NCBI RefSeq assembly: GCF_001625305.1
Contig: NW_017803490.1
Span: 532,049 to 596,048, forward strand
DNA length: 64,000 nt
Direction of reading: 5' to 3'
From: Branchiostoma belcheri
Taxonomy: Eukaryota; Chordata; Leptocardii; Amphioxiformes; Branchiostomatidae
In this document: in pieces, positions 11,226 through 21,871 of the stretch
Position numbering within the stretch: the first letter of the stretch is position 1
Layout of the letters: the number at the start of each line of letters is the position of its first letter
Translations under genes and position numbers: made by a program
The notes under the pieces: generated by a model
Told to the model about the DNA's origin: nothing
Seen by the model: the letters and a program-made list of their open reading frames with translations, nothing else
Databases searched by the model: none

Positions 11226-11359
11226 CACGTGAGTAAAGTGAGGAAATTTGTGTAAAGTGCCTTTCCCAAGGGCACAAGATCGACTGCATGGCAGGATTCG
11301 AACTCCGGACCTCTTGGTTCCGACCCGAACGCTCTGTTGTTACTCCACACGACCCCACG
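11226..11359 (-). mobile_element. tRNA-derived SINE, family 1, copy 1
   Basis: On the minus strand it starts with a tRNA-like head (GGGGTCGTGTGGAGTAACA, then B-box-like GAGTTCGAATCC), followed by the conserved body word CTTGTGCCCTTGGGAAAGG and CACTTTACAC..TTTCCTCACTT. The same body occurs at 34741, 53100 and 58101. Confidence 0.75.
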
Positions 11360-11633
11360 GGGTTCTTTCACGCAGTGATACTGCTTTTTCTTTTTTTTTT
11401 TGACACATTAAAACGTGCCTTTATTACAATTACCACAACCATCTCCAGTAGTAAATATAGAGAAGTCAAAAACACGCCACAATTTAATAGAGTGAAAAAG
11501 TTCATGAAAAAAGATGTTCATACATCAGTTAGGGCCCGACCCCACACTGCATGACTCTGTAACCGCCCGTGGCATTTTTCACAGGCGTCATTGACCCTAC
11601 CGCCTGGGTACACCGGATGCTGTAGACATTGTC

Positions 11634-11800
11634 TAGTCACTACCAGACTCCTTTGCAGGCTGAATAAATAGTAGAGGCAAGCTGGACCCTGCACAGGCAA
11701 GCTGGACCCTCAATGGCCGGCCAACTCCTCTGGCCAATGATTTCCCCCTTTGCCGATTTCTACTATTTATTCAGCCTGCAAAGGAGTCTGGTAGAGACTA
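11634..11800. mobile_element. Foldback element, 9-bp-TSD family, copy 1
   Basis: Inverted arms of about 41 bp (TAGTC..TACCAGACTCC to AATAAATAGTAG). Flanked by GACATTGTC at the left and GGCATTGTC at the right, a 9-bp target duplication with one mismatch. The loop holds a short direct repeat, GGCAAGCTGGACCCT. Confidence 0.75.
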
Positions 11801-12259
11801 GGCATTGTCTTCAGATTACCCGTTAGGAAGTCCTGGTAGAGGCTACATGTACAGTTCTTCAGCGTAAATTCGACCTGTCTCAATGCCTTCATTTTTTGTC
11901 ATACCGCCTTTTTCCTAGAGGTGACATCCTCCAAAATAGGAAAAGAAGTGTACATGACATTGTACAGATTCTGTACTTCCCCGAGTTAGCCACTACATAC
12001 TGTCAGATGACTCAGAGTCTGAAAACGCCCGTGGCATTTTTCACAGGGGTATTGACCCTTAGTACGATTTCTACTATCCATAATCCGTTAGAAAGTCCTG
12101 ACTAAACTTAAAGGGAACCCGCTACAATTCTTCAGCGTAAAGTCGATTTTATGCCTGCATATTTTCAACCCGCCCTTTTCCTAGAGCTGTAATCCTCCAA
12201 AAAGATGAAAAAGATGTTGTGCACAGATTCTGCACTTCCCCGAGTTAGTCACACCATAC

Positions 12260-12589
12260 TAGCCTCTACCAGGCACCGCGGATCGCTGGAAAAATAGTAG
12301 AAATTGGCCGAAATAAAGGGATAGTATACCAGAGAAGATCCCGGGCCATAGAAGATCCAATTCGCGACCCATGGTTTATTGCTTAAATGATCTGCAGCGC
12401 TGATCTAGTTTCTTTGTACGAATATTGGGGGGATTAATTTGATGTCGTTTGAAGTTAGCGACCCCCGACAGACTCCGTGGGTCGCGAATTGGATCTTCTA
12501 TGGCCCGGGATCTTCTCTGGTATACTATCCCTTTATTTCGGCCAATTTCTACTATTTTTCCAGCGATCCGCGGTGCCTGGTAGAGGCTA
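12260..12589. mobile_element. Foldback element, 9-bp-TSD family, copy 2 (112-bp identical arms)
   Basis: The arms 12260-12371 and 12478-12589 are exact reverse complements over 112 bases. They start TAGCCTCTACCAGGC and include AATAGTAGAAATTGGCC. The flanks are ACACCATAC on both sides (12251-12259 and 12590-12598). The central loop is unrelated to the other copies. Confidence 0.85.
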
Positions 12590-12944
12590 ACACCATACTG
12601 GGTGACTCTGAAAACGCCCGTGGCGTTTTTGTCGTGTGTCGTGATAAGTCATCTGAACCTCGCCCATGTTTTTGCAGCACTTACTTCAGCTAGGTGATTA
12701 AAAGGTGCACGAAAGACAGCAGTGCGCACGTAAACCACACATTTCCTTCTGTTGTACACGTACTGGTACACTGTTGTTGTTGTTTTCAAAGTGTAGGGCC
12801 GCACGCAACATCTCTCTCGTCAGGCGGACATTACAGGTTCAACTTGTGTGCGAAGTACTCCAGAAACTTTTGAGAAGACGGCTAACAGTGAACTCGTAAG
12901 TACCATGTCTCTGTATTGTTTACTTCACTTTTGTAACAGTGGGG

Positions 12945-13085
12945 GGTTTATAGGCGCTACCAACAGATCCGGCGGAGAGGTTAGAGCGTCTGGTTATGAA
13001 GCTCTGGTGCTCGGGAGGTCGTGGGTTCGAACCCCGGCCCGGGACCAGAAGGGTTTTTACTGGCTCCTCCTGTTTCTTACACTTT
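12945..13085 (+). mobile_element. tRNA-derived SINE, family 2, copy 1
   Basis: A tRNA-like block (GGTTAGAGCGTCTGGTTATG ... GTGGGTTCGAACCCCGGCCC) is followed by the body words GGTTTTTACTGG and CTCCTCCTGTTTCTTACAC. The same sequence occurs at 41577. A functional tRNA is unlikely because the acceptor stem does not close and the copy has SINE-type body sequence. Confidence 0.7.
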
Positions 13086-13255
13086 TACCATGTATTTCTT
13101 TCTCCTCATGTAAACGATGGTATATTTATATCCAGGATAAACCGAACTGAACTTATGTCCCTGTCAGTCTTCTCTCAGTTCTACATTCCTTAGTCTGCTG
13201 ACATGTGAGTGTAAATTGGGGTTCGCAGTCCTTTTTTGCCATTGTAGTATTTTGT

Positions 13256-13468
13256 TAGCCTCTACCAGGCTTGAGGGCGCGGCTAGCTGGAAATAGTAGA
13301 AATTGGCCAAATAGAGAGATAACACGCCGAGGGAGTTTAGCCATCCAGTTTACAGTTTGCCGGCCCCTCTAAACTGGATGGCTAAACTCCCTCGGCGTGT
13401 TATCTCTCTATATATATTTGGCCAATTTCTACTATTTCCAACCGCGCCCTCAAGCCTGGTAGAGGCTA
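13256..13468. mobile_element. Foldback element, 9-bp-TSD family, copy 3
   Basis: Arms of about 98 bp start TAGCCTCTACCAGGC and reach TTTAGCCATCCAGTTTA; they differ only by a small indel and a TA expansion. The flanks are GTATTTTGT on both sides (13247-13255 and 13469-13477), a perfect 9-bp target duplication. Confidence 0.85.
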
Positions 13469-14154
13469 GTATTTTGTGTGTTTTCGTTGTGTAGCTATCA
13501 TTACACTATGTGCCTTTTTTGTCTGAAACTGAGACCTCTCGTCTCCATATATTACTTTATTACTATGCTGACTGAAAAGTTGTAAAATTAAGCCAAATAG
13601 AGAGACTGATTTGCCAGGTGCCAACCGGACACTCACTCTCCCTGCAAATTGACTCTGGTCGAATTCTACTAGGAAGGCCCTGTTAGGAAGGCCTGGTGGT
13701 GGGTACAGTTCCATTTTTGTCAACCCGCCTCTTTTCTAGCTATAGACCTGGAATCCTTCAAAAAGAGGGAAACGTTGTGTAGAGATTGTGTACCTCCCCG
13801 AAGTGGCAGACATATACTGTACTTCCTGATTTTTTCACTGTACTGTTATGTTAACTGTTTTCACTGTCACTTCTGTACCGTGAACTTATCATTACACATA
13901 ATTCCTATACTTTCTCTTTCCTGTCGCCAGTTCCGTGAACATGTCCATTTTATTGAATTTTCTTAGACCGTGGATTTTTGCTACCGTGAACATCAAGTGA
14001 ATTACAGACAGTATACGTCAGGTTGCTTTTGTCCCTTTTCTATAGCTTGCGGCTTTGGCATACTTGGGTATTGTTCGTGGTATGATTAGATCAAGTGCCC
14101 AAGGGCAAAAAATTTGAGTATAGATTTTGCAGTCCCTCAATGTAACAGGCGTAC

Positions 14155-14345
14155 GCAAGGTACCTCCCCAATCAGAGGTCAGGGCTTTGACTTATTTTTG
14201 GCGTGTTTTTAGGCTTTTTTGTGTCAGGCTTTCGTTTTGTTGGACTGGTACAAATCAAAGATACCAGTCCAAAAAAGAAAGCCCGATAAAATGCCTTAAA
14301 ACACGCCAAAAATAAGTCAAAAACCAAACTGCTTGGAGAGTTCGT
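14155..14345. mobile_element. Foldback element sharing ends with the one at the assembly gap
   Basis: The arms TTGACTTATTTTTGGCGTGT and ACACGCCAAAAATAAGTCAA face each other around a GACTGGTA/TACCAGTC core. The outer word CTTGGAGAG matches the element at 43319-43710. Confidence 0.6.
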
Positions 14346-14478
14346 AAGATTGTTTTCGTCGCTTTTCAATAGCCTGCGGCGCTGGCACACTCGGATAGTC
14401 TGAAATTCGCGCTATGCTAAGGTCAAAGAAGGTTACCTTACTTACAGTCAAATTGCTTCAAAACACAGGACAAAGGGT

Positions 14479-14735
14479 AAAGAGACCTTTTTTTTTACAC
14501 AACCAAGTCTTCTATTCAGCCGACGTTTCGGTGACCGTCTGTCACCTTCCTCAGGGCAATTCTGACTGGTTCACATTGCACTGCAGCTCAGGTGTCGCTG
14601 CTATAGATGCATTCCCAAATACATTTTTGGAAGGTGACAGACGGTCACCCAAACGTCGGCTGAATAAAAGACTTGGTTGTGTAAAAAGAGTCTCTTTACT
14701 CAGTGTCTTACCAACCTGATGAAACTATTCACGGA
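14479..14735 (-). mobile_element. Penelope-type hairpin element with hammerhead-like core
   Basis: Inverted arms run from AGAGACC and ACACAACCAAGTCTT inward to the GCCGACGTTTCGGTGACCG block, followed on the right by the tail ACCAACCTGATGAAA. On the minus strand (about 14521-14556) the order is CTGAGGA, then a 6-bp hairpin GGTGAC/GTCACC, then GAAA, then CGTC, with GCC/GGC flanking as stem I. This matches the conserved core order of minimal hammerhead ribozymes. The opposite arm has lost the core. Confidence 0.55.
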
Positions 14736-14975
14736 AATAGGACAAAGAATTATCAAACAAAAAGACATTGAAACGAGCAGAACAATTGTCTTTCCTACAT
14801 CAAATAATCAGTTTGTAGTATCAGTCACCACACATCTAAAATTTGCTATAATTGTATTATAATTATGTATAATTACATAATAATTGTATAATTATATTTT
14901 CGTGTTACAGTGTTTGCTTTAGACTGCTCGGTTTATTTACCACTGACTGTATATTATGTTTACAGATCGTGGTCG

Positions 14976-15017
14976 ATGAAAAAGCCGTTCAGTCCTGACG
15001 TTCAAACTTCAGGATGA
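14976..15017 (+). other. Short upstream ORF ending on the FZ-CRD gene start codon
   Basis: The ATG at 14976 opens 13 codons (MKKPFSPDVQTSG); its TGA at 15015-15017 overlaps the main ATG (15014-15016) as ATGA. This could dampen or couple initiation, if the transcript includes it; a possible 3' splice site lies just upstream at 14965. Confidence 0.4.
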
Positions 15018-18000
15018 AGTTGTCCATTATAATCACGGTCATCACCACTGCCTTAATTTTAGCAGGTAAATGTTTGCTCCATCATACTATATTTGTTTGT
15101 CTACGAGTTTACAACAACAGTTTAACAACAGTTTATTAATAAAAACCAGCCTCGCAGCCTGTACAAAAACATGCTAAACTAGAGTTCCACGATCTCATAC
15201 CTTCGCCAAATGATGTTAGCCTTTATGACTAAGAAATTATAGATTAATCCCCATGGTAGTGCAAATAGGATCCTCAATTGCATGAATTATGTGTTGATCA
15301 TATTCTACACCTAAAGACAGTCTTACCTTAACAAAGAATGTCATTATAGCATTTCCTCATAAATTATGCAAATGAGGATTAAAATTAGTCTTATCATAGG
15401 TTTTTTTTGTCATATGTTTGTGCATTTTAAGATACTCCTTTTTGTAAGTTATGTCGCTATAATTATGATAAAGCTATAACTGTTACAGTATATCTAATAG
15501 TACGTCTTCAATCTAACGTTATCATGAGCATAACAATGGCTAACTACCTATGATATTGTAGAGGTTATACGCATGATTATTTTTGACGTCTTTTTTTATA
15601 TTTTCAGGTAAAAATACCTGTTATGGTCAAGGTGAGTTTTTTTGCCATTTTTCTGGACTGCATAGCTATGTCATGATAGTAATGTTGCATACAATGTGTC
15701 TATTTCATGAAATCTACTGTAGCAGCTATAGAACGTAAGATATTGTTTGTCAAGCAAATGGTATTCTACTCTTGATTTCAATTCTTGCTTTTATCTTGCA
15801 CTTCAGTGACTTGAAAGAGAGTGGCTTTAAAAAGATTTACTTATTGGCATTCATCAATAGCTTAAGTGATTCCTTCACTGTTGATATATATATATATGTG
15901 TGTGCGTGCGCGTGTGTGTGCGTGTGTTCAAAGTAAGTTGCAGTTGTAGTATGAGGTATGAATCTTCAGCTATGTGTATTTCTCTTAATTCTAGTATGCG
16001 AACCCATCCGGTACAGTGGTTGTATGGGTCTGTCGTACAACCAAACATCCTTCCCGAACGTCTACGGGTGGCAGGATCAAGACGAAGCTCTCCGAACTGC
16101 CCCGTTCGTGTTCCCGACGTACAACCCTATCATTGACTGCCATCCGGAGTTGAACTTCTTCTTGTGTTCGCTTTTGTTTCCCCAATGTACGTCTGAAGGG
16201 CAGAAGTGAGTGCCTTTACATGTTTGCAGTGCACTTTATTTTATGAAGCACTATCCAATTGTTTGTGAATGCAATAATTAAACATAATAACGTTTGGACG
16301 AAATTGATTGAAATGTCCTATCTAATAATGTACAGACTTCCATGCCGCTCGTTCTGCAATGAGATTAACGCTACATGTGGGGAGCGAGCTCTGGCCGCCG
16401 GTGTCCAATGGAACGCTGCGATCTGTCCACAACTCTCTGATGACAGCTGCACTAGACCAGACGGTGGGTACGACTTCATACCTCATTGCGGACATGATCA
16501 CGATATTTTCTTTGGTTCGTCTTTTACGATCATACAGAATTCATTGTAGTGATACTTTCCTCGTTGTTATCTCTGTGCAAAGTACACGCATACTATTTGT
16601 AACCAAGTCTCCATCTACTCTCCCTGTAGACAAACATACACACTAACCCACGGACAAATCCACGCATGTATGAAATCTAGAGACGTTCCATTTTTTTGAA
16701 ATAACCAAAATAACAAAAAAATAATCAAATAACCAAAAAATAACCGAAAATAACAAAAAATAACCGTACCAAAAACTAACCAAAACAAGAGTTCCGAGAT
16801 CTCATACCTCCATGAAGTATGGGCTTGCTTTGTTCTCATTAATTATGCAAATAACCTCTACATTGACATAACATATGCATAGCGGCGCAAACCTTTAAGT
16901 AACTTACACATGTTACGAGGTATAAAATTCCCATCATTCACCAATAAAGATTCACAGAATTTTCACATTAATCATGCAAATTAGGTCATCATTTGCATAA
17001 TTGGTATCTGTTGATGTTCCGCCTACCAAAGAGTAAATAGATTACATGTATAACAGAATTATTATATAAAACACTGTAATTATAGAATTTCCTCCTTAGT
17101 TATGCAAATTAAGTCCTCATTTGCATAATTTGCATATAATTATATACAACCTTCTCTCAGCTACCTACACACCAAAAATGATGAATATACGTTGATCCTA
17201 TTTGGACTTATTGGCTTTAGAAGATTTCGCCAGAAAGTGCCCTGCAGTTCCAGAACAAGCTGCTAGGGGAACCAAACTAACACCACTTATTCCTGACAGA
17301 AAAAGCTATCTGTCACCAAAAAGTCAAGACCATAGCCTGTTCAGGATAAAAGATGCAAAAACCGGAAGTTCTGCTGCAGTACCAAGGTCATCCACCAGGA
17401 GGCCCATATTTGACCTTGACCTTTGTCTTCCTAAGACCTATACCAGCATACCAAATATCATCACAATCCATATAGGCGTTATGAAGTTATGCTGACTACA
17501 AATGTGCGGAAACACAAGCACACACACAGACAGACACAGACAGACGCGCCAAAAACAAGAGTTCCGAGATCTCATACCTCCATGAAATATGGGCTTGATA
17601 TGTAAATGTAAATTTTTTCTTTTATTATGCAAATGACCTCTGCATTAACATAATATATGCATCGTGATGTTAACTTTACTTTTGATTAACTTACAGATGT
17701 CCCAAGTATGACATTCCCATCATTCACCATTAAGAAATCATAGAATTTTCGCATTAATTATGCAAATAAGGTCATCATTTGCATAATTAGTATCTGTTGA
17801 TGTTCCGCCTGCCATAGGTTACATACATTACATGTATGAAAGTAGTATAATGTAGAACACTGTAATTATAGAATTTCCTCATTAATTATGCAAATAAAGT
17901 CCTAATTTGCATAATTTGCATTTAATTATGTACATCTCTCTCTCAGGTACCTACACACCAAAAATTATGAAAATATGTTGTTCCTATCTGGACTTATTGG

Positions 18001-20719
18001 CTTTTAAACATTTCGCCAGAAAGTGCCCTGCAGTTCCAGAACAAGCTGCTAGGGGGACCAAACTCAAACCACTTATTCCTGACAGGAAAAGCAATCTGTC
18101 ACCTAAACATCAAGACCATAGCATGTTCAGGACAAAAGATACAAAAACCGGAAGTTCTGCTGCAGTACCAAGGTCATCCACCAGGAGGCCCATATTTGAC
18201 CTTGACCTTTGTGTTCCCAAGACTTACTTACATACCAAATATCATCACAATCCATAAAGGCGTTATGAAGATATGCTGACTACAAATGTGCGGAAACACA
18301 AACACACACACACACACACACACACACGGACAGACGCGCCAAAAACAATACCTCCATTTTTCATGGAGGTAATTATAGTCATACCGTAGTATGTGGTGTG
18401 AAACTTCAGTTATGTGTATTTTCCTTAACCTTAGGATGTGAACCCATCCGCTACAGTGGTTGTATGGGTCTGTCGTACTCCCAAACATCCTTCCCGAACG
18501 TCTACGGGTGGCAGGATCAAGACGAAGCTCTCCGAACTGCCCCGTTCGTGTTCCCGACGTACAACCCTATCATTGACTGCCATCCGGAGTTGAACTTCTT
18601 CTTGTGTTCGCTTTTGTTTCCCCAATGTACGTCTGAAGGGCAGAAGTGAGTGCCTTTACATGTTTGCAGTGCACTTTATTTTACGCAGTACTATCCGATT
18701 GTTGTGTGAATGCAATAATTAAGGGTTAATGACCCGCCCCGAGGTGAATATGGTGTGATAAAGCCTTGTCAGTTGCTATAACCACCGAATAAAGCCACCA
18801 AGTGAGCGCAGCAAAGCCTTGTCAGTTGCTATAACCACCGAATAAAGCCACCAAGTGAGCGCAGCGAACAAGTGGCTTATGAGGTGACAGCTGACAAGGC
18901 TTTATCACACCATGTTCACCGAGAAAGGGCGGGCCATTAACAATATTATCATATAGCTTACACGATAGCCTATCCAAACTGATGCAGTAAGTGACCCAAT
19001 GTACAATTTACCAATTGCACATGCTGAATAGAACATAGTTCCATCTGGAGTCACATGAGGTCACTGGGTAGAGTTCACCTTAACTGGGTCACAGGCAGGG
19101 AACAGGTGTTCTTATGGGAGTCACCCGAGGTCATTGGAACACAACTCAAGTTATTTTTGGATTTTTTAGAACTAGAGCCGTGTTCTATTTGGTCACCTGA
19201 GGTCATATGCGGGTGATTATTGGGTTGTTTAATGTATGGATTTGGATGAATAAATACCCGATTTTGACTCTATTTGTGACATTACGGCGTCATAAGGAAT
19301 GTGGAATGGAGCCTTCTGATTGGTAAACGTCACCCGGCTATATGATAATTAAACATAACAACGTTTCCTATTTGTTAATCTACAGACTTCCATGCCGCTC
19401 GTTCTGCAATGAGATTAACACTGCATGCGGGGATCGAGCTCAGGCCGCCGGTCTTCAGTGGAACGCTGCGATCTGTCCACAACTCTCTGATGACAGCTGC
19501 ACTCGACCAAATGGTGAGCACGACTTCATACCTTTCAGTCAGATAATATATTCTATTTGATTTTTGTAAAATTGTAAAATTTGGGACTAGACGTTCTTGT
19601 GTCTTCTGGCATATCATTTATGTCCAGCAAACACACATGGATAATGTGAGAATTTCTAATCATTTTTATTAATGTGACGCAATGTTTGTACTTCACCTAA
19701 AGACGTTCCAATTTTTTTTTAATCTCGCAAAGAGGTGATATGATAGCCTGGTTACCAAACCTATTATAGCTCCCAAGTCCTACATCCTCTCCGCAAATAG
19801 GATGTAGGACTCGGGAGCTATAATAGGTTTGGTAACCAGGCTAGTGATATGATACACTTACAGGCTTGCACCTGACGTGTTGCAAAAAAATAACCAAAAG
19901 GTTAATACTAGCAACTTTTTTTTACTTCAGTTCCAAGCATTATAACATCTCCGGCGACACCCAGCCAGCAGAGTAACGCAACGGCTACCACTGCACCGAC
20001 AGTCTCCCAACAAGCTAATACAACAGCTACCGATGCACCAACGGCCTCCCAACTAGCTAACACGACAGCTACCGATGCACCAACGGCCTCCCAACTAGCT
20101 AACAAGACAGTTACCGATGCGCCAACAAGCTCCCAACAAACTAACACAACAGCTACCGACGCACCGACAACCGGGTCTCAACAGGATAACACCCCAACAG
20201 TTGGAGCTTCTGGTAAAACAACAACTTCTGGTTTTAAATTTTAGTCATACAGTAGGTAAAAAAAACTTCTAAACATATTCTTTGATTTTCTGTGAATATT
20301 GCAAACATGGATTAAGACTTTCCGGTGTTTTGCGGTAAATAGGCAGACCCCCTTTCAAGCTGTTCTATTCTATATGCTACTGGGCAAAGCCCTATCTATA
20401 GCTGGTGCATCCCGCCCAGGGTACACGGCTATTGCGGCCGGTGGGGTGCATGCGGTAAATAAAAAAAATGTGCATGAAAACAAAACAGAACAGAACATAA
20501 ATTTGTGCGTTATGTAAAGTTCAAGCTCTGTTCCAACACAAGAAGGATTTTGGGTCAATCTTTGTCAGCTGTGTGATGCTGTTATGATATATTTTGCTCA
20601 TGGAAAGTATTTGACTTTATAATTCAGGTGGGGCCATGGCTACAGGAGGCAATGCTGACATCGTGATCGGAGTGGTTGCGGCTATCGCCTGGGCAGTTGC
20701 CCTCGGGAACAGTGGCTGA
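15014..20719 (+). CDS. Secreted/GPI-type protein with two tandem Frizzled cysteine-rich domains
   Basis: Eight exons with consistent phase and GT-AG borders: 15014-15065, 15608-15631, 15995-16205, 16336-16463, 18435-18645, 19386-19513, 19931-20212, 20628-20719; 375 aa. Signal peptide (KLSIIITVITTALILAG), CRD1 about 26-138, CRD2 about 139-251, a Ser/Thr stalk 252-345 of 14-residue units (TDAPTASQLANTTA-like), and a hydrophobic C-terminus (DIVIGVVAAIAWAVAL) that ends almost at once, typical of a GPI-attachment signal. Each CRD has ten cysteines in Frizzled spacing (CEPIRY, GCMG, IDCHP, FLCS, PQC, PCRSFC, CG, ICP, SC). FZ-CRDs bind Wnt-type lipids or ligands; there is no seven-helix or netrin domain, so this is not a Frizzled or sFRP and could act as a decoy or co-receptor. 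Each CRD is encoded by a 211+128-nt exon pair, so CRD2 arose by duplication of an exon pair with its introns. Function beyond the domain is unknown. Confidence 0.85.
16780..18370 (+). repeat. Two adjacent copies of a dispersed repeat in the intron between the CRDs
   Basis: The copies begin at about 16787 and 17553 with AAGAGTTCCGAGATCTCATA. They share AATTATGCAAAT boxes, the block GCCAGAAAGTGCCCTGCAGT (17232 and 18016), CCACCAGGAGGCCCATATTT and a CA-rich end. The second ends CCTCCATTTTTCATGGAGG. A further copy of the body is at 44795-45127. The arrangement suggests the repeat moved with, or mediated, the exon-pair duplication. Confidence 0.7.
18722..18951. mobile_element. Inverted-repeat MITE in the intron of the second CRD
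   Basis: Ends GGGTTAATGACCCGCCCC and GGGCGGGCCATTAAC, then GTGTGATAAAGCCTTGTCAG opposed by CTGACAAGGCTTTATCACAC. A 54-bp internal direct duplication begins AAAGCCTTGTCAGTTGCTAT. The homologous intron of the first CRD lacks the whole 18721-19345 block, so the insertion post-dates the duplication. Confidence 0.65.
19744..19843. mobile_element. Foldback element with perfect 9-bp TSD (100 bp)
   Basis: The arms TAGCCTGGTTACCAAACC...TAGGATGTAGGACTCGGGAG fold back nearly perfectly. The flanks are GTGATATGA on both sides (19735-19743 and 19844-19852). TAG..CTA ends and 9-bp duplication match the 11.6-13.5 kb elements. It lies in the intron before the stalk exon of the FZ-CRD gene. Confidence 0.85.
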
Positions 20720-20948
20720 TTCGGAAGGGTTCAGATACAGGTATACCATTACAGAACGTACATCAGCGAACTTAATTGAATGCCATGACTATTTTCTGAA
20801 AAACCACGACTGAGTATATATTTCAGTATATTTCTAAGAGAAATCGTTAAGACAAATTATAGAATTGTTAAGAATTAGACTAGCAAACAAATGTCAGATA
20901 TCGATAGACTTAGAACATGAATGGTTATATGCTGGTATATATATATAT

Positions 20949-20995
20949 GCCAGCATACATACATACATACATACATACATACATACATACATACA

Positions 20996-21043
<48 letters not shown>

Positions 21044-21070
21044 CATACATACATACATTACATACTATAC

Positions 21071-21148
<78 letters not shown>
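20949..21148. repeat. (CATA)n and (TA)n microsatellite
   Basis: CATA tetranucleotides grade into long TA tracts. ORFs across it are artefacts. Confidence 0.95.
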
Positions 21149-21149
<1 letters not shown>

Positions 21150-21267
21150 TTAGACGATACATATTTATCAGCGTGAGGCAGAAGATGGTGAATTAATAAA
21201 TTTATTTGGATAAGCATATTTTGCCTGGTGAATTGAAAAGCTTCTTTGGATATATTTATATCTATAG

Positions 21268-21285
21268 ATAGATAGAGATAGAGAA

Positions 21286-21339
<54 letters not shown>

Positions 21340-21340
21340 T
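21268..21340. repeat. (GATA)n microsatellite
   Basis: GATA tandem tract. It is flanked by a direct duplication of about 90 bp (AATACATATTTATCA.. TGGTGAATTAATAA..; about 21160-21225 and 21375-21447). Confidence 0.9.
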
Positions 21341-21871
21341 GATTGATTGATAGGTGTAGATAAACAGATGCCAGTTAGACAATACATATTTATCAAGGCA
21401 AGGCATAAGATGGTGAATTAATAAGCTTATTATTTGGATAAGCATATTTTACTATATTTTACATTATTATGTATATTCGTATACACCTGAACTTTTTCGT
21501 ACGATGGCTTTGTGCAAGGCAGAGAGTCTAATACAAAATACATTTCATTTAGATAACATAAGGATTTTTAAAGAATATTCTGTCTTTTAGAGGGCTAAAT
21601 ATTATTTGTGTGTCAAGTTAATAACATCTTTTATTTGCGTTTCAAGTTACCTGACCGACCCTTACATATGCAAAATCCTGCCGATCCTAACATTTTTTCA
21701 GGGGGGGGGGGGGGAGAGGCAAGTCTACATACATACATGCATTAAGAATTACGATCTGATCATTGAGTGGTGAAAACAACGTAGAACCTTTTTCCAACAT
21801 CTTCTCTTAATTTCTGTTGTAAGAGAAAAATAAGTAATATGATGTGTATGTAGTTTAACATTGTGATACTC

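Larger units (their letters stand above)
11540..13830 (+). repeat. Tandem repeat of about 0.45 kb, each unit invaded by other elements
   Basis: The landmark ACGCCCGTGGCATTTTTCAC or a close variant recurs at about 11560, 12025 and 12615. The following landmarks (GTTAGGAAGTCCTG or GTTAGAAAGTCCTG, TTCTTCAGCGTAAA, CCTTTTTCCTAGAG, ATCCTCCAAAA, CTTCCCCGAGTTAG) recur in the same order, with a degenerate last copy near 13660-13810. Hairpin elements sit in the units at 11634, 12260 and 13256, and a SINE at about 12945. It has no coding potential. Confidence 0.7.

Noticed and set aside
13005..13055. Possible tRNA gene (GTGGGTTCGAACCCC T-arm)
   Set aside because: The same sequence with SINE body follows at 41577; the acceptor stem does not close. 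It is a tRNA-derived SINE head.
20865..21445. Tyr/Ile/His-rich ORFs
   Set aside because: They are translations of (CATA)n, (TA)n and (GATA)n microsatellites.
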